Below the pieces are notes generated by a model. That model was not told the DNA's origin, ran no database searches, and saw nothing but the letters and a program-made list of their open reading frames with translations. DNA of 64,000 bases from Terriglobia bacterium (GTDB lineage Bacteria; Acidobacteriota; Terriglobia; Bryobacterales; Bryobacteraceae), in assembly GCA_020073265.1 (NCBI GenBank), contig JAIQFN010000021.1, positions 1-64,000 of the forward strand, in the 5' to 3' direction. Within the stretch, counting starts at the first letter, position 1. Every line of letters starts with the position of its first letter. The position numbers and the translations under genes are program-made. Shown here piece by piece: positions 6,135-16,559 of this stretch.

Positions 6135-8723
6135 TCAGAGCATCCCTTCCACGGTGCTGTAGACGGCGTCGAGCGCGCCCGCGAGCGCGGCGGGATTCTT
6201 GCCTCCGGCCTCGGCCATGTCCGGACGCCCGCCGCCTTTCCCTCCGACGGCCTGTGCGACGGCGCCTACCAGCTTGCCGGCGTGCACCTTCGAGGTCAGA
6301 TCCTTAGTGACGCCCGACACGATCGCGACGTTAGAGTCTTCCGATGACGCCAGCACCACCACCACGCTTTTCCACTTGGCGCGGAAGGAATCCACCAGCG
6401 TGCGCAGCTGCTCCCGGTCCATGCCGGCAACCTGCGCGGCCAGCACCTTCACGCCTTTCACTTCCTTCATCGAGCTTTCGAGTTCCGACACCTGCGCGCG
6501 CGCCAGCTTCTGCTTCATGTGCTCGAGCTGCTTTTCGAGCGTTTTCTTTTCTTCCAGCATTCTCTCGAGCTGGTCGATGACTTCGGGCTCGGGCGCATGC
6601 ACGATATCGGAGACGCGATGCAGCGAGTGAATGGTGTCCTGAAACTTCTTGAGCGCGGCTTCGCCGGTGATGGCCTCGATGCGACGCACGCCGGCCGAGA
6701 TGCTGCCTTCATAGACGATCTTGCAGATGCCGATATCGCCGGTGCGGTTGACGTGCGTGCCGCCGCACAGCTCCTTGCTGAAGCCGGGGACCGACACCAC
6801 GCGGACCCGGTCGCCGTACTTTTCGCCGAACAGCGCCATCGCTCCGGTGTTGAGCGCGTGGTCGAGATCCATCACGTCGGTGCGAACCTCGATGTTCTTC
6901 AGGATCTCCTCATTGGTGAGCTTTTCGATTTCGGCCAGCTCGTCGGAATCGGTGGCTGCGTAGTGCGTGAAGTCGAAACGCAGGCGGTTCGGATCCACCA
7001 CGCTGCCGGCCTGCTTGACGTGCGTGCCGAGCACGGTGCGCAGGGCCGCGTGCAGCAGGTGCGTGGCGGTGTGGTTGCGCATGGTGGAGTTGCGCAGCTC
7101 GGTGTCGACGCGGGCGATCAACTCGTCGCCTTCGCGGATGGGCGCCAGCGCTTCGATCTTGTGCACGGTGGCTCCGGGCGCGGGCTTGTAAGTGTCTAGA
7201 ACAATCGCGACCTTGTCGCCGGTGGAGCGAGCTAGCAGAACGCCGGTGTCGCCCACCTGCCCTCCGGCTTCGGCATAGAACGGCGTCCGATCGAGCACCA
7301 GCTCAGTCTTGCCGTCCTGCTCGATGACGCGCGCCACCTTCACGGGAGCGTCGAGCGCGTCGCGGCCGATGAACTCGGTGGGCGGAAGGTCGCGATAGAC
7401 GGGTGCGATCTGAGTCTTGTCGCCGCCCTTCCAGCTTGCCCGCGCGCGGGTGCGCTGCTTCTCCATCTCGGCGTCGAAGCCGGCGTGATCAATGCTCAGG
7501 CTGCGCTCGCGCGCCATTTCGTCCTGTTCGTCCAGGGCGAGACCGTAGGTGTCGTAGAGCTTGAAAGCCACCGGCCCCGGAATCACGCCGGCGGCGGCCG
7601 ACTTGGCTTCTTCGAGGAAAACCTTCTCGGCCACCTGGAACGTGGTCGCGTAACGATGCTCTTCGTCCTTGACGACGCGCGCCACGCGCTGCACGCTTTC
7701 CATCAACTCGGGATAGCCGGGCTTCATCAGCTCGGCGACGAAGCCGGTGAGCTCGAAGAGGTACGGGTCCTGCCGGCCGATCATGCGCGCATTGCGAATG
7801 GCGCGCCGCATGATCTTGCGCAACACGTAGCCGCGGCCTTCGTTAGACGGCAACACGCCATCGTGAATCAGAAACGTCGTCGCGCGGCTGTGGTCGGCAT
7901 TGATCCGCAGCGCCACGTCAGTGCGTGGATCATCGCCGTAACTGACTCCGATCAGCTCCGCGGCGCGATCGATCACCGGCCGCAGCAGGTCGGTGTCGTA
8001 ATTCGAAATCTTGCCCTGCAGCGCGCACGTAATGCGCTCCAGGCCCATTCCGGTGTCGATGGACGGACGCGGCAGCGGCGTCATCTGGCCGTCGGCAGAG
8101 CGCTCGAACTGCATGAACACCAGGTTCCAGACCTCGACGAAGCGCTCGGCCGGTTCGTCCGGCATGCGCCCGGGACCGGCCTCCGGTCCGAAGTCATAGT
8201 AAATCTCCGAGCACGGACCGCACGGGCCGGTGTCGCCCATCTGCCAGAAATTGTCCGCTTCGTCCAGGCGGAAAATCCGGCTCTTCGGCACGCCCGCCAC
8301 TTCCTGCCACAGCCGCTCGGCGTCGTCGTCCTCGCGAAACACGGTCACGTACAGCCGGTCTTTTGAAAGCGCGAAATCCTTGGTCAGCAGCTCCCAGGCG
8401 AACGCGATGGCCTCCTTCTTGAAGTAGTCGCCGAAGGAGAAATTGCCGAGCATCTCGAAGAAAGTCTGGTGGCGGCGCGTGTAGCCGACGTTATCCAAAT
8501 CGTTGTGCTTGCCGCCCGCGCGCACGCACTTCTGCGATGAGGCCGCGCGCGTGTAATCGCGCTTCTCCAGGCCGGTGAACACGTCCTTGAACTGGTTCAT
8601 CCCCGCGTTGGCGAACAGCAGCGTGGGGTCGTTGGCCGGCACCAGCGACGAACTGCGGACCATCTTGTGACCATGCGCCGCGAAGTAATCGAGAAACTTC
8701 TGGCGGATTTCGTTCCCTGTCAT
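6135..8723 (-). CDS. alaS: Alanine--tRNA ligase
   Basis: 862 aa, close to the usual length of about 875. Class II catalytic core at the N-terminus (MTGNEIRQKFLDYFAAHGH, NVGYTRRHQTFFEMLGNFSFGDYF in pieces), an editing domain with the metal-binding HTATHLLH and CGGTHV motifs, and a C-terminal coiled-coil/DHHA1 region ending in GGKGGGRPDMAEAGGK. It charges tRNA-Ala and clears Ser/Gly mischarging. All key motifs are present. On the minus strand CACAAT lies 8 nt before the ATG, a possible -10 box. It heads the alaS-ypdA unit and diverges from rel. Confidence 0.97.
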   Translation of the reverse strand: MTGNEIRQKFLDYFAAHGHKMVRSSSLVPANDPTLLFANAGMNQFKDVFTGLEKRDYTRAASSQKCVRAGGKHNDLDNVGYTRRHQTFFEMLGNFSFGDYFKKEAIAFAWELLTKDFALSKDRLYVTVFREDDDAERLWQEVAGVPKSRIFRLDEADNFWQMGDTGPCGPCSEIYYDFGPEAGPGRMPDEPAERFVEVWNLVFMQFERSADGQMTPLPRPSIDTGMGLERITCALQGKISNYDTDLLRPVIDRAAELIGVSYGDDPRTDVALRINADHSRATTFLIHDGVLPSNEGRGYVLRKIMRRAIRNARMIGRQDPYLFELTGFVAELMKPGYPELMESVQRVARVVKDEEHRYATTFQVAEKVFLEEAKSAAAGVIPGPVAFKLYDTYGLALDEQDEMARERSLSIDHAGFDAEMEKQRTRARASWKGGDKTQIAPVYRDLPPTEFIGRDALDAPVKVARVIEQDGKTELVLDRTPFYAEAGGQVGDTGVLLARSTGDKVAIVLDTYKPAPGATVHKIEALAPIREGDELIARVDTELRNSTMRNHTATHLLHAALRTVLGTHVKQAGSVVDPNRLRFDFTHYAATDSDELAEIEKLTNEEILKNIEVRTDVMDLDHALNTGAMALFGEKYGDRVRVVSVPGFSKELCGGTHVNRTGDIGICKIVYEGSISAGVRRIEAITGEAALKKFQDTIHSLHRVSDIVHAPEPEVIDQLERMLEEKKTLEKQLEHMKQKLARAQVSELESSMKEVKGVKVLAAQVAGMDREQLRTLVDSFRAKWKSVVVVLASSEDSNVAIVSGVTKDLTSKVHAGKLVGAVAQAVGGKGGGRPDMAEAGGKNPAALAGALDAVYSTVEGML

Positions 8724-8803
8724 GTATTTCTATTGTGACAGGTTGGCGGCGGCCAGGGCCGGGATTGGCGTCGCATTGGAGAACCAAGTACCCTAAAAGT
8801 AGG

Positions 8804-11001
<2,198 letters not shown>

Positions 11002-11005
<4 letters not shown>

Positions 11006-11361
11006 TCGAAACACAAGCCGAGCCGGAACACATCGCGATTTCGAAATCGAAAGGCATCCAGATCGACTGGAAGGACGGCCATCACAGCAGCTACGCGCTG
11101 GCGTATCTGCGCGACCGGTGTCCCTGCGCTACGTGCACCGGCGCGCACGGCACCGAGCCGCAGAAGAGCAATTATTCGGCTCCGCAGAACAGTCCCTTCC
11201 AGATGTTCACGCCCACGCTAAAGATGCTCAACGTGGAAGCGGTGGGGCACTACGCCGTTCGCATCGAGTGGAGCGACGGGCACAACACCGGGATTTATTC
11301 TTTCGATCACCTGCGCAAAATCTGCCCCTGCGAAGAGTGCAAGCAAGCGGCCGGGTCTTAA
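11002..11361 (+). CDS. DUF971 (GBBH-like N-terminal domain) protein
   Basis: 119 aa. The repeated pattern IDWKDGHHSSYALAYLRDRCPCATC and IEWSDGHNTGIYSFDHLRKICPCEEC matches the gamma-butyrobetaine-hydroxylase-like N-terminal (DUF971) fold, with two CPCxxC clusters that probably bind metal. Stand-alone members are often linked to Fe-S cluster handling; the exact role is not known. It overlaps the rel stop by 4 nt (ATGA), so translation is coupled to rel. The last 4 bp overlap the 3' end of the convergent methyltransferase-like gene. Confidence 0.85.
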
Positions 11362-11951
11362 CTTCGGAAGCGCGGCAGAAACCGGCCGGCGTGAGCGGCC
11401 CACACCTGGTACGCGTCTCCGAATCGGGCCGCCATCACAGCGTCTTCTTTGCTCACGCGCGAGATCATCACCGAAGTCAAGCCGCCCAGAAAGACCGCGC
11501 CGATGAACCAGTTCGCCGAGATCAGGAAGAACGCCAGCCCTACGCCGTAGAACGCCGTGTACATCGGATGCCGGACCCAGCGGTAGGGTCCCGACGTTAC
11601 CAGCGTGTGCTGCTCGCGCAGATGCAGCGTGCCGGAGAAATTCCGGCCGAGTTCATGATGAACTCGCCACAGCAAGATCACGGCCCCCGCGCCCAGCACC
11701 GCTCCGCTCCATCGCAGCCACGGCCACAACGGAACCGACGCCCAGGACATCCAATCGGGCTTCACCAAGTACAGAACGATCAAGCCCAACCCGCTGATTC
11801 CGGCTGTGGCGCGAAGCGCTATGTTGAGCGGGCTTTCGAACTGCTTCACCGGACCCGCGTGGCGCGATTGCGCATGATAATACATCCGCACCACGAACAA
11901 GCTGGCGATCACGGCGCCGAGCAAAGCGCGGAAGATCGCCTGGCCTTGCAT
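11358..11951 (-). CDS. Isoprenylcysteine carboxyl methyltransferase-like membrane protein
   Basis: 197 aa with four to five hydrophobic segments. The C-terminal half carries the ICMT/PEMT signature: LVTSGPYRWVRHPMY, an acidic segment (SKEDAVMAARFGDAYQVW) and a terminal FLP. Bacterial members are SAM-dependent membrane methyltransferases of unknown substrate. The start is 5 bp from the upstream tolC-type stop, with ATAGGTGAG ahead as a weak ribosome site, so it is the last gene of the three-gene TolC operon. Confidence 0.85.
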   Translation of the reverse strand: MQGQAIFRALLGAVIASLFVVRMYYHAQSRHAGPVKQFESPLNIALRATAGISGLGLIVLYLVKPDWMSWASVPLWPWLRWSGAVLGAGAVILLWRVHHELGRNFSGTLHLREQHTLVTSGPYRWVRHPMYTAFYGVGLAFFLISANWFIGAVFLGGLTSVMISRVSKEDAVMAARFGDAYQVWAAHAGRFLPRFRS

Positions 11952-11956
11952 CTCAC

Positions 11957-13849
11957 CTATCGACTGCTCCCAGCCACATCCGCCGGCGGCTTGGATTCCC
12001 GCGCAACACGCCCGGTCTGCGCTTCTTCGATCGAGATGTGGTTGGCCTCCAGCGTCTCGCCCAACACCTGGTCCAGCGATATGCGCGCGTGGCTGTAAGC
12101 CGAGAGAGCCGCCACCTCCGTCGATTCCGCGGCCAGCAGACTCTGCTGCGCCGCCACCACATCGGCGATCTTCGCGGTTCCGAATGAGAACATCTGCTGC
12201 TCCTTCTCGAGCAGCTCTTGCTGCAAAGCGCGGCTGTCGACCGCCTGCGAGTAGCGGGCCCGCGCCTGGCGCAGCGCCGTCATCTGATTCGAGATGTCCA
12301 CCACGATCTGGTTCATGTTGCGCCGCTCGATCAGGTCGCTCTGCTGCAACTGCAACTGGTCGATTCCATAGTCGCCCTGCGCGATGCGATTCTGCAACTG
12401 CCCCTGGAACAGAACCGCGCCCCGCTCGGTTGGAAAATTCCGGCGAAAAACCTGCCCGAGAGCGGCGCCCAGCCCTCCGACATAGTAGGAATCCACCGGA
12501 CCCGCTTCGGGCCGACCGGTGCCCGCCAGGCCGACGTCGGTAGTCGACGCGATGCCGCGCAGCACAGGCAGGATGCCGTTGGCCGTCCCCAGAGCGGAAA
12601 TCTTCGAGCTCTCATCGCCGATCTTCGCCAACGCCACGTCCGGCCGATGCGCCAGCGCTCTCGCCAACAATTCGCGCAACGCCGGCAGATTGTCTTGATC
12701 CGGAACCTGAATGCGATCCAGCGTCACCACTTCGGCGGCATCAATGATCGGATCCGCGAGTCCCGTGCGGCTCAGCGCGCTCTTCAACAGGTTCTCCTGC
12801 TGGCGCACCGTGGCTTCGGCGATCGCTAAATCCTGACGGCGCCCGGAGAGCTGCGCTTGGACGGCGTAGATGTCCACCCTCGGAATCGCGCCCAGGTCGA
12901 TCTGCTTCTGCGTATCGTCCACCACTTTCTGCGCCGCGTCCAGCGCGCGCTGCCTCACCTTGAGGTCGTCGCTGGCGGTGACCAGGTCCCAGTACAGATT
13001 CAAAACGTTCACCACCACGTTGAGCAACTGCGAGCGGAACGTTTCCCGCGCCGCGCCGATGCCCTTCTCCGCCACACGAATGAACCGGCTGTTCACGGCA
13101 ATGCCGAAGCCCTGCAGTAACTGGTGCGTAACGAAGAGCTGCACCACCGGAGCCACCGACGGATTCAGAAGGTCGGTGGGTGCGTTCTCCTTGAGGTACG
13201 ATTCGTTGGCCGCCACCTGCACGTAGCCGCCGGTGATCAGCCCCTGTTGGACAAGATTGTTGTACAAGTGGCGGCTATCGATCAGCTCGCTCACCCGGCT
13301 CTGCAACGGATTGGCTTGCGGCGCCGTGCTGTGAAAAAAACCGATGGTGCTCTGCAGCACCGGGTCCAGATTTTGCGTCACCGGCCCGATCTGTGAAATC
13401 ACCGCATTCGTGCCGCCGCCACCACCGCCACCGCCGTTCCCACTGACCCCCGCCGTCAACTGGCTTCCCGCGACGCCCTGGCCGCTGGTGGCCTGGTTGG
13501 CCAGTGTGTTGCCCGCCGTGACGCCCGGGAGCGCCCCGCCCGCCCGAAGACGCTCCAGGTTCCATTCCGCGCCGATGGGGCCGTAGCGGTCCAGCTCCAG
13601 GTCGAGATTGTTTTCGATCGCCACCGCGAGCGCGTCCTGCACCGTCAGATAAAGCTTCCCGGCGCGGATCAAGCTATAAATGCGGTCCGAGTTCTTCAAC
13701 CGAGCCGGAGGAAGCGTCGCTCCCTCGTACGGCCGTATCAAGACCCGCGCGTGCGGCCTTTGGACCATCTGTTCGGGCGCCTGCGCGCGCATTTCAAACA
13801 GCAGCGAGCTCCAGGCAACCAAGACGGCAATCGGTTTCTGTATTTTCAT
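11957..13849 (-). CDS. TolC-family outer-membrane protein with N-terminal extension (copy 2)
   Basis: 630 aa, against about 490 for E. coli TolC. A signal peptide (AVLVAWSSLLFEMRAQA) is followed by about 200 residues not found in TolC, including a poly-Gly stretch (GNGGGGGGGGTNAV). The two OEP repeats rich in Ala/Gln helices come next (SGRRQDLAIAEATVRQQENLL; QARARYSQAVDSRAL). The start at 13849 has GGAG 7 nt upstream. It is a paralogue of the gene immediately upstream (both have GQVFRRNFP and end in GRVAR). No inner-membrane pump or adaptor is encoded nearby, so the partner must be elsewhere. Confidence 0.85.
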   Translation of the reverse strand: MKIQKPIAVLVAWSSLLFEMRAQAPEQMVQRPHARVLIRPYEGATLPPARLKNSDRIYSLIRAGKLYLTVQDALAVAIENNLDLELDRYGPIGAEWNLERLRAGGALPGVTAGNTLANQATSGQGVAGSQLTAGVSGNGGGGGGGGTNAVISQIGPVTQNLDPVLQSTIGFFHSTAPQANPLQSRVSELIDSRHLYNNLVQQGLITGGYVQVAANESYLKENAPTDLLNPSVAPVVQLFVTHQLLQGFGIAVNSRFIRVAEKGIGAARETFRSQLLNVVVNVLNLYWDLVTASDDLKVRQRALDAAQKVVDDTQKQIDLGAIPRVDIYAVQAQLSGRRQDLAIAEATVRQQENLLKSALSRTGLADPIIDAAEVVTLDRIQVPDQDNLPALRELLARALAHRPDVALAKIGDESSKISALGTANGILPVLRGIASTTDVGLAGTGRPEAGPVDSYYVGGLGAALGQVFRRNFPTERGAVLFQGQLQNRIAQGDYGIDQLQLQQSDLIERRNMNQIVVDISNQMTALRQARARYSQAVDSRALQQELLEKEQQMFSFGTAKIADVVAAQQSLLAAESTEVAALSAYSHARISLDQVLGETLEANHISIEEAQTGRVARESKPPADVAGSSR

Positions 13850-13862
13850 CTTGATGCTCCGC

Positions 13863-15764
13863 TCACTTGTTCTCGCTGGGCAACGGATCCGGCAGAGCGG
13901 ACCGCCGCGCGACGCGTCCGGATACCGCCTCGTCCAGCGAGATTCTGTTCGACTCCAAAGTCTGGCCCACGGCTTGATCGAATGCGACCTTCGAGTGCGT
14001 ATAGTTCGCCATGGCCTGGATCTCCGCGCTCTGGGCGCTGGCCAGATCGCGCTGGGCCTGCACCACCTGCGAAATGGTCGACTCGCCGAACTTGAACCGG
14101 TTTTGTTCGGCCTCCAGCGTCTGCTGTGCAAGCTGTCGCGTGGCCACCGCCGTCTCATAGCGCGCCCGCGCCTGCTGCAAGCCGATCACGGCATTCTTCA
14201 CATCCACGCGAATCTGGCTGAGGACCTTCTGGAGCTGCAGCTCGCCCTGCCGCAGGCTGAGCTGGTCGGCCACGTAGTCGCCTTGCGCGGCCCGGTTGCG
14301 GAACGGGATGTTCAGCGAAAACCCGGCCGAGTAGTTGGGAAAATTGCGTCGAAAAACCTGCCCTAGCAGATTGCCGTACCCGCCCACGATGAACTGCGAA
14401 GGAACCTGGCTGGGGTTCAAAGAGTTCGGGTCGCCCGTCAGGGCGTTATTGGTGAACTCGACAAACGCCTGCAGCGTCGGCAGCAGCGCGTTCTTCGTGC
14501 CCGCCAGATTCATCCGCAGGCTCTCGGTGCTGATCTTGGTCTGCTCCAGTTCCGGCCGCGTGTCGAGCGCCTGCTGGATCAGATCCGGCGTGGGCTTCAG
14601 TTCTTCGGACGGCGGCACCACGATATGATCCAACGGCACTACGTGCACGTCGTCCAGCGATGCCGAGGCGACGCCGTTCCTGCTCAAGGCGTTCTTCAGA
14701 ACCGTTTCCTGCTGCGCGACGTTGGTCTGCGCGATGAGCAGCGCTTCCTTCGTCGAAGAAACTTCCGCCGCGGCCCGCGTCACTTCGATGGACGCCAGCG
14801 TGCCCAGCCGCACCTGCTGCTGGTTGTCATCCAGAAGTTTCTGCGCCGTCGCCACCGCTTGCTCCTTGATGCGGACATCATCGGCGAAGCTCACCAGGTC
14901 CCAATAAAGATTCAGTACCGCCGAAACCGTCGTGATCACCTGCCGCTTCAACTGCAGATCCGTGACCTTCATGTTGTTCTTCTGGACTCTGATGTTGCGG
15001 TTGTTGACCGAGACGCCGAAGCCCTGCATCAGGTTCTGCGTCACAAACAGATCCAGGAATCCGTTGGTGAACGGATTCAGGACAAAGGCCGGGCTGTTGA
15101 CGTGGTTGTAGCTGCTCGAAAAGAAGAGCTGCGCGCTGGTTCCGGTGATGAACGACTGAGCGTAGCCGAGCTGGAATTGCCGGCTGTCGTTCAACTGAAA
15201 CGGAATCTGCGCCAAAATCGTGTTGCTCAACGGCGTGGTGGCGTGCTGGAAATTGGCGAAGGCAAACAGCGTCGGATCCAGACCGGGCGGCGCCGTGCCG
15301 AGCTGAATGGTGATGCCGCCGCCCGATCCCACGCCCGATCCGCTCTCCGGCAAACCCACCGCGTTCACGCTGACGCCGGCCAGGCTGACGCTGGTCGGAC
15401 CGGGGCTGATGGGTTGACCGATATTGCGCAGCGCGCCGCCGCCTTCAGTGCGCAGCAGGACTTCCCGCGCCAGCGCCGGCGCGTAGCGCTGCACCGCGAT
15501 GTCCACGTTGTTCTCCAGCGTCAGCGCAATCACGTCCTGCACGTTCAGATAAAGATTGCCCGCGCGCACCAGCGTCTCCAGCCGCGGCGAATTGCCCAGG
15601 TTGGCCGGAGGCACAATGCGCCGCTCCAGATGGAATGGCTTCAGCACCGGCCCAACGTAGCGCACCGGCTTGGGCGTCTCCACGTACTCATCCGGCGCTT
15701 GGGCGAACGCACAACCGGCTAGGCTCACGAGCAAAACGATCCAATGTCTTCGAAGATTCATCAT
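13863..15764 (-). CDS. TolC-family outer-membrane protein with N-terminal extension (copy 1)
   Basis: 633 aa, first gene of the operon. A lipoprotein-like or signal sequence (HWIVLLVSLAGCAFAQA) is followed by an extension of about 200 residues with a domain beginning LYLNVQDVIALTLENNVD, then the helical OEP repeats (VIGLQQARARYETAVATRQLAQ). It forms, or resembles, an outer-membrane channel. Start at the double ATG 15764/15761; AGGA lies 10 nt upstream. The frame is open further upstream, but those residues do not look coding. The 13-bp gap to copy 2 and their shared motifs indicate tandem duplication followed by divergence. Confidence 0.85.
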   Translation of the reverse strand: MMNLRRHWIVLLVSLAGCAFAQAPDEYVETPKPVRYVGPVLKPFHLERRIVPPANLGNSPRLETLVRAGNLYLNVQDVIALTLENNVDIAVQRYAPALAREVLLRTEGGGALRNIGQPISPGPTSVSLAGVSVNAVGLPESGSGVGSGGGITIQLGTAPPGLDPTLFAFANFQHATTPLSNTILAQIPFQLNDSRQFQLGYAQSFITGTSAQLFFSSSYNHVNSPAFVLNPFTNGFLDLFVTQNLMQGFGVSVNNRNIRVQKNNMKVTDLQLKRQVITTVSAVLNLYWDLVSFADDVRIKEQAVATAQKLLDDNQQQVRLGTLASIEVTRAAAEVSSTKEALLIAQTNVAQQETVLKNALSRNGVASASLDDVHVVPLDHIVVPPSEELKPTPDLIQQALDTRPELEQTKISTESLRMNLAGTKNALLPTLQAFVEFTNNALTGDPNSLNPSQVPSQFIVGGYGNLLGQVFRRNFPNYSAGFSLNIPFRNRAAQGDYVADQLSLRQGELQLQKVLSQIRVDVKNAVIGLQQARARYETAVATRQLAQQTLEAEQNRFKFGESTISQVVQAQRDLASAQSAEIQAMANYTHSKVAFDQAVGQTLESNRISLDEAVSGRVARRSALPDPLPSENK

Positions 15765-16191
15765 GTGAATAGAGTCCTGACGCGAAGGATCCCGGGTTCT
15801 GGCCCGGCTTCCGGGTGAATCTTTAGTACTGTGGAAGGCTTGCAAAACTGCAATTTGGCTTCCACTTCGCCGGGGCGAAAATCAATCGCTTTATACAATG
15901 TTCCTGTCTCGGAATCGCCGGCGCGGCGAGAAGCCGATTTCAACTACTGTCCGGTTTCGCTACCCGCTGTTCGATTTTGCCACATGCGCGCCTGGCGAAA
16001 ACGGCGCGGCCAGTACTGGACGTGAGTAACATCGCGTCCCCGTAACCTGGCCAACGCACTAAGGCATTGACTCCGCCGGTTTTTCGTTCCACACTTGGGT
16101 GCACGGTGAAGCGGGTGGAATCTTGCCTGCAGGATTGGCGTGTGCCCACAATCCGAGAACCTGCCAATGAAATCGGGCCAAAGGAGTCTCC
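15765..16191. other. 427-bp divergent intergenic region with structured leader
   Basis: Between the TolC operon (minus) and the RRM gene (plus). No ORF is convincing. A TATAAA at 15890-15895 on the minus strand could be the TolC operon -10 box, but no -35 goes with it. On the plus strand TTGACT at 16067-16072 is a possible -35 with only a weak -10 (CACACT, 16090-16095). At 16132-16154 GGATT-GGC-GTGT-GCC-bulge-AATCC can form a bulged hairpin in the RRM leader. The rest shows nothing I can name. Confidence 0.4.
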
Positions 16192-16193
16192 TT
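16181..16193 (+). promoter_or_regulatory. Shine-Dalgarno/start-codon inverted repeat of the RRM gene
   Basis: AAGGAG at 16181-16186 is a strong ribosome-binding site for the TTG start at 16192. It is the left arm of an inverted repeat, AAGGAG-T-CTCCTT, whose right arm runs into the start codon. In RNA this allows a 5-bp stem with a GTC loop that would hide both the ribosome site and the start. The stem is short and its stability is doubtful. Confidence 0.5.
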
Positions 16194-16521
16194 GAAAAAA
16201 CTGTTTGTAGGCAACCTTCCCTATCAAGCCAGCGAAGCCGAGCTTCAGGATTGGTTCACGCGCGCCGGCTTCCAGGCTGATTCAGTTCAGATCATTCGCG
16301 ACAAGTTCACCGGCGATCCGCGCGGGTTCGGATTCGCCGAATTCAGCAACGACGAGGAAGCCGACCGGGCCGTGCAGACTTGCAACGGCCAGGATTTCCT
16401 CGGACGCTCGCTGGTGGTGAACGAAGCCCGGCCGATGCGTGAAGGCGGCGGCGGTGGCGGCGGTCGAGGACGTCCCTCGCACGGACGCGGCGGTGGCGGC
16501 GGACGCGGACGCGACCACTAG
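16192..16521 (+). CDS. RRM-domain RNA-binding protein with Gly/Arg-rich tail
   Basis: 109 aa. A single RNA-recognition motif fills residues 1-82, with RNP2 (LFVGNL, residues 4-9) and RNP1 (RGFGFAEF) intact. The tail is Gly-rich with Arg (GGGGGGGRGRPSHGRGGGGG), as in cyanobacterial cold-induced Rbp proteins and eukaryotic glycine-rich RNA-binding proteins. It probably acts as an RNA chaperone. The TTG start is chosen because of the AAGGAG 5 nt before it and because RNP2 needs the preceding MKK. A leader of at least 100 nt is likely, unlike the leaderless genes nearby. Confidence 0.92.
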   Translation: MKKLFVGNLPYQASEAELQDWFTRAGFQADSVQIIRDKFTGDPRGFGFAEFSNDEEADRAVQTCNGQDFLGRSLVVNEARPMREGGGGGGGRGRPSHGRGGGGGRGRDH

Positions 16522-16547
16522 CCCAGATCCCGAACACCTGCCTGCGC

Positions 16548-16553
16548 TAACAT
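16548..16553 (+). promoter_or_regulatory. -10 box 6 nt before the OPT transporter gene
   Basis: TAACAT is followed by 6 nt (GCTGTA) and the GTG at 16560. There is no Shine-Dalgarno and no -35. It lies in the 38-bp gap after the RRM gene, so the transporter may have its own promoter as well as read-through. Confidence 0.4.
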
Positions 16554-16559
16554 GCTGTA

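Noticed and set aside
8735-8803. Longer rel start at GTG 8735
   Set aside because: It adds 23 residues not typical of the family and leaves 11 bp to the divergent alaS start; GTG 8804 gives the family length.
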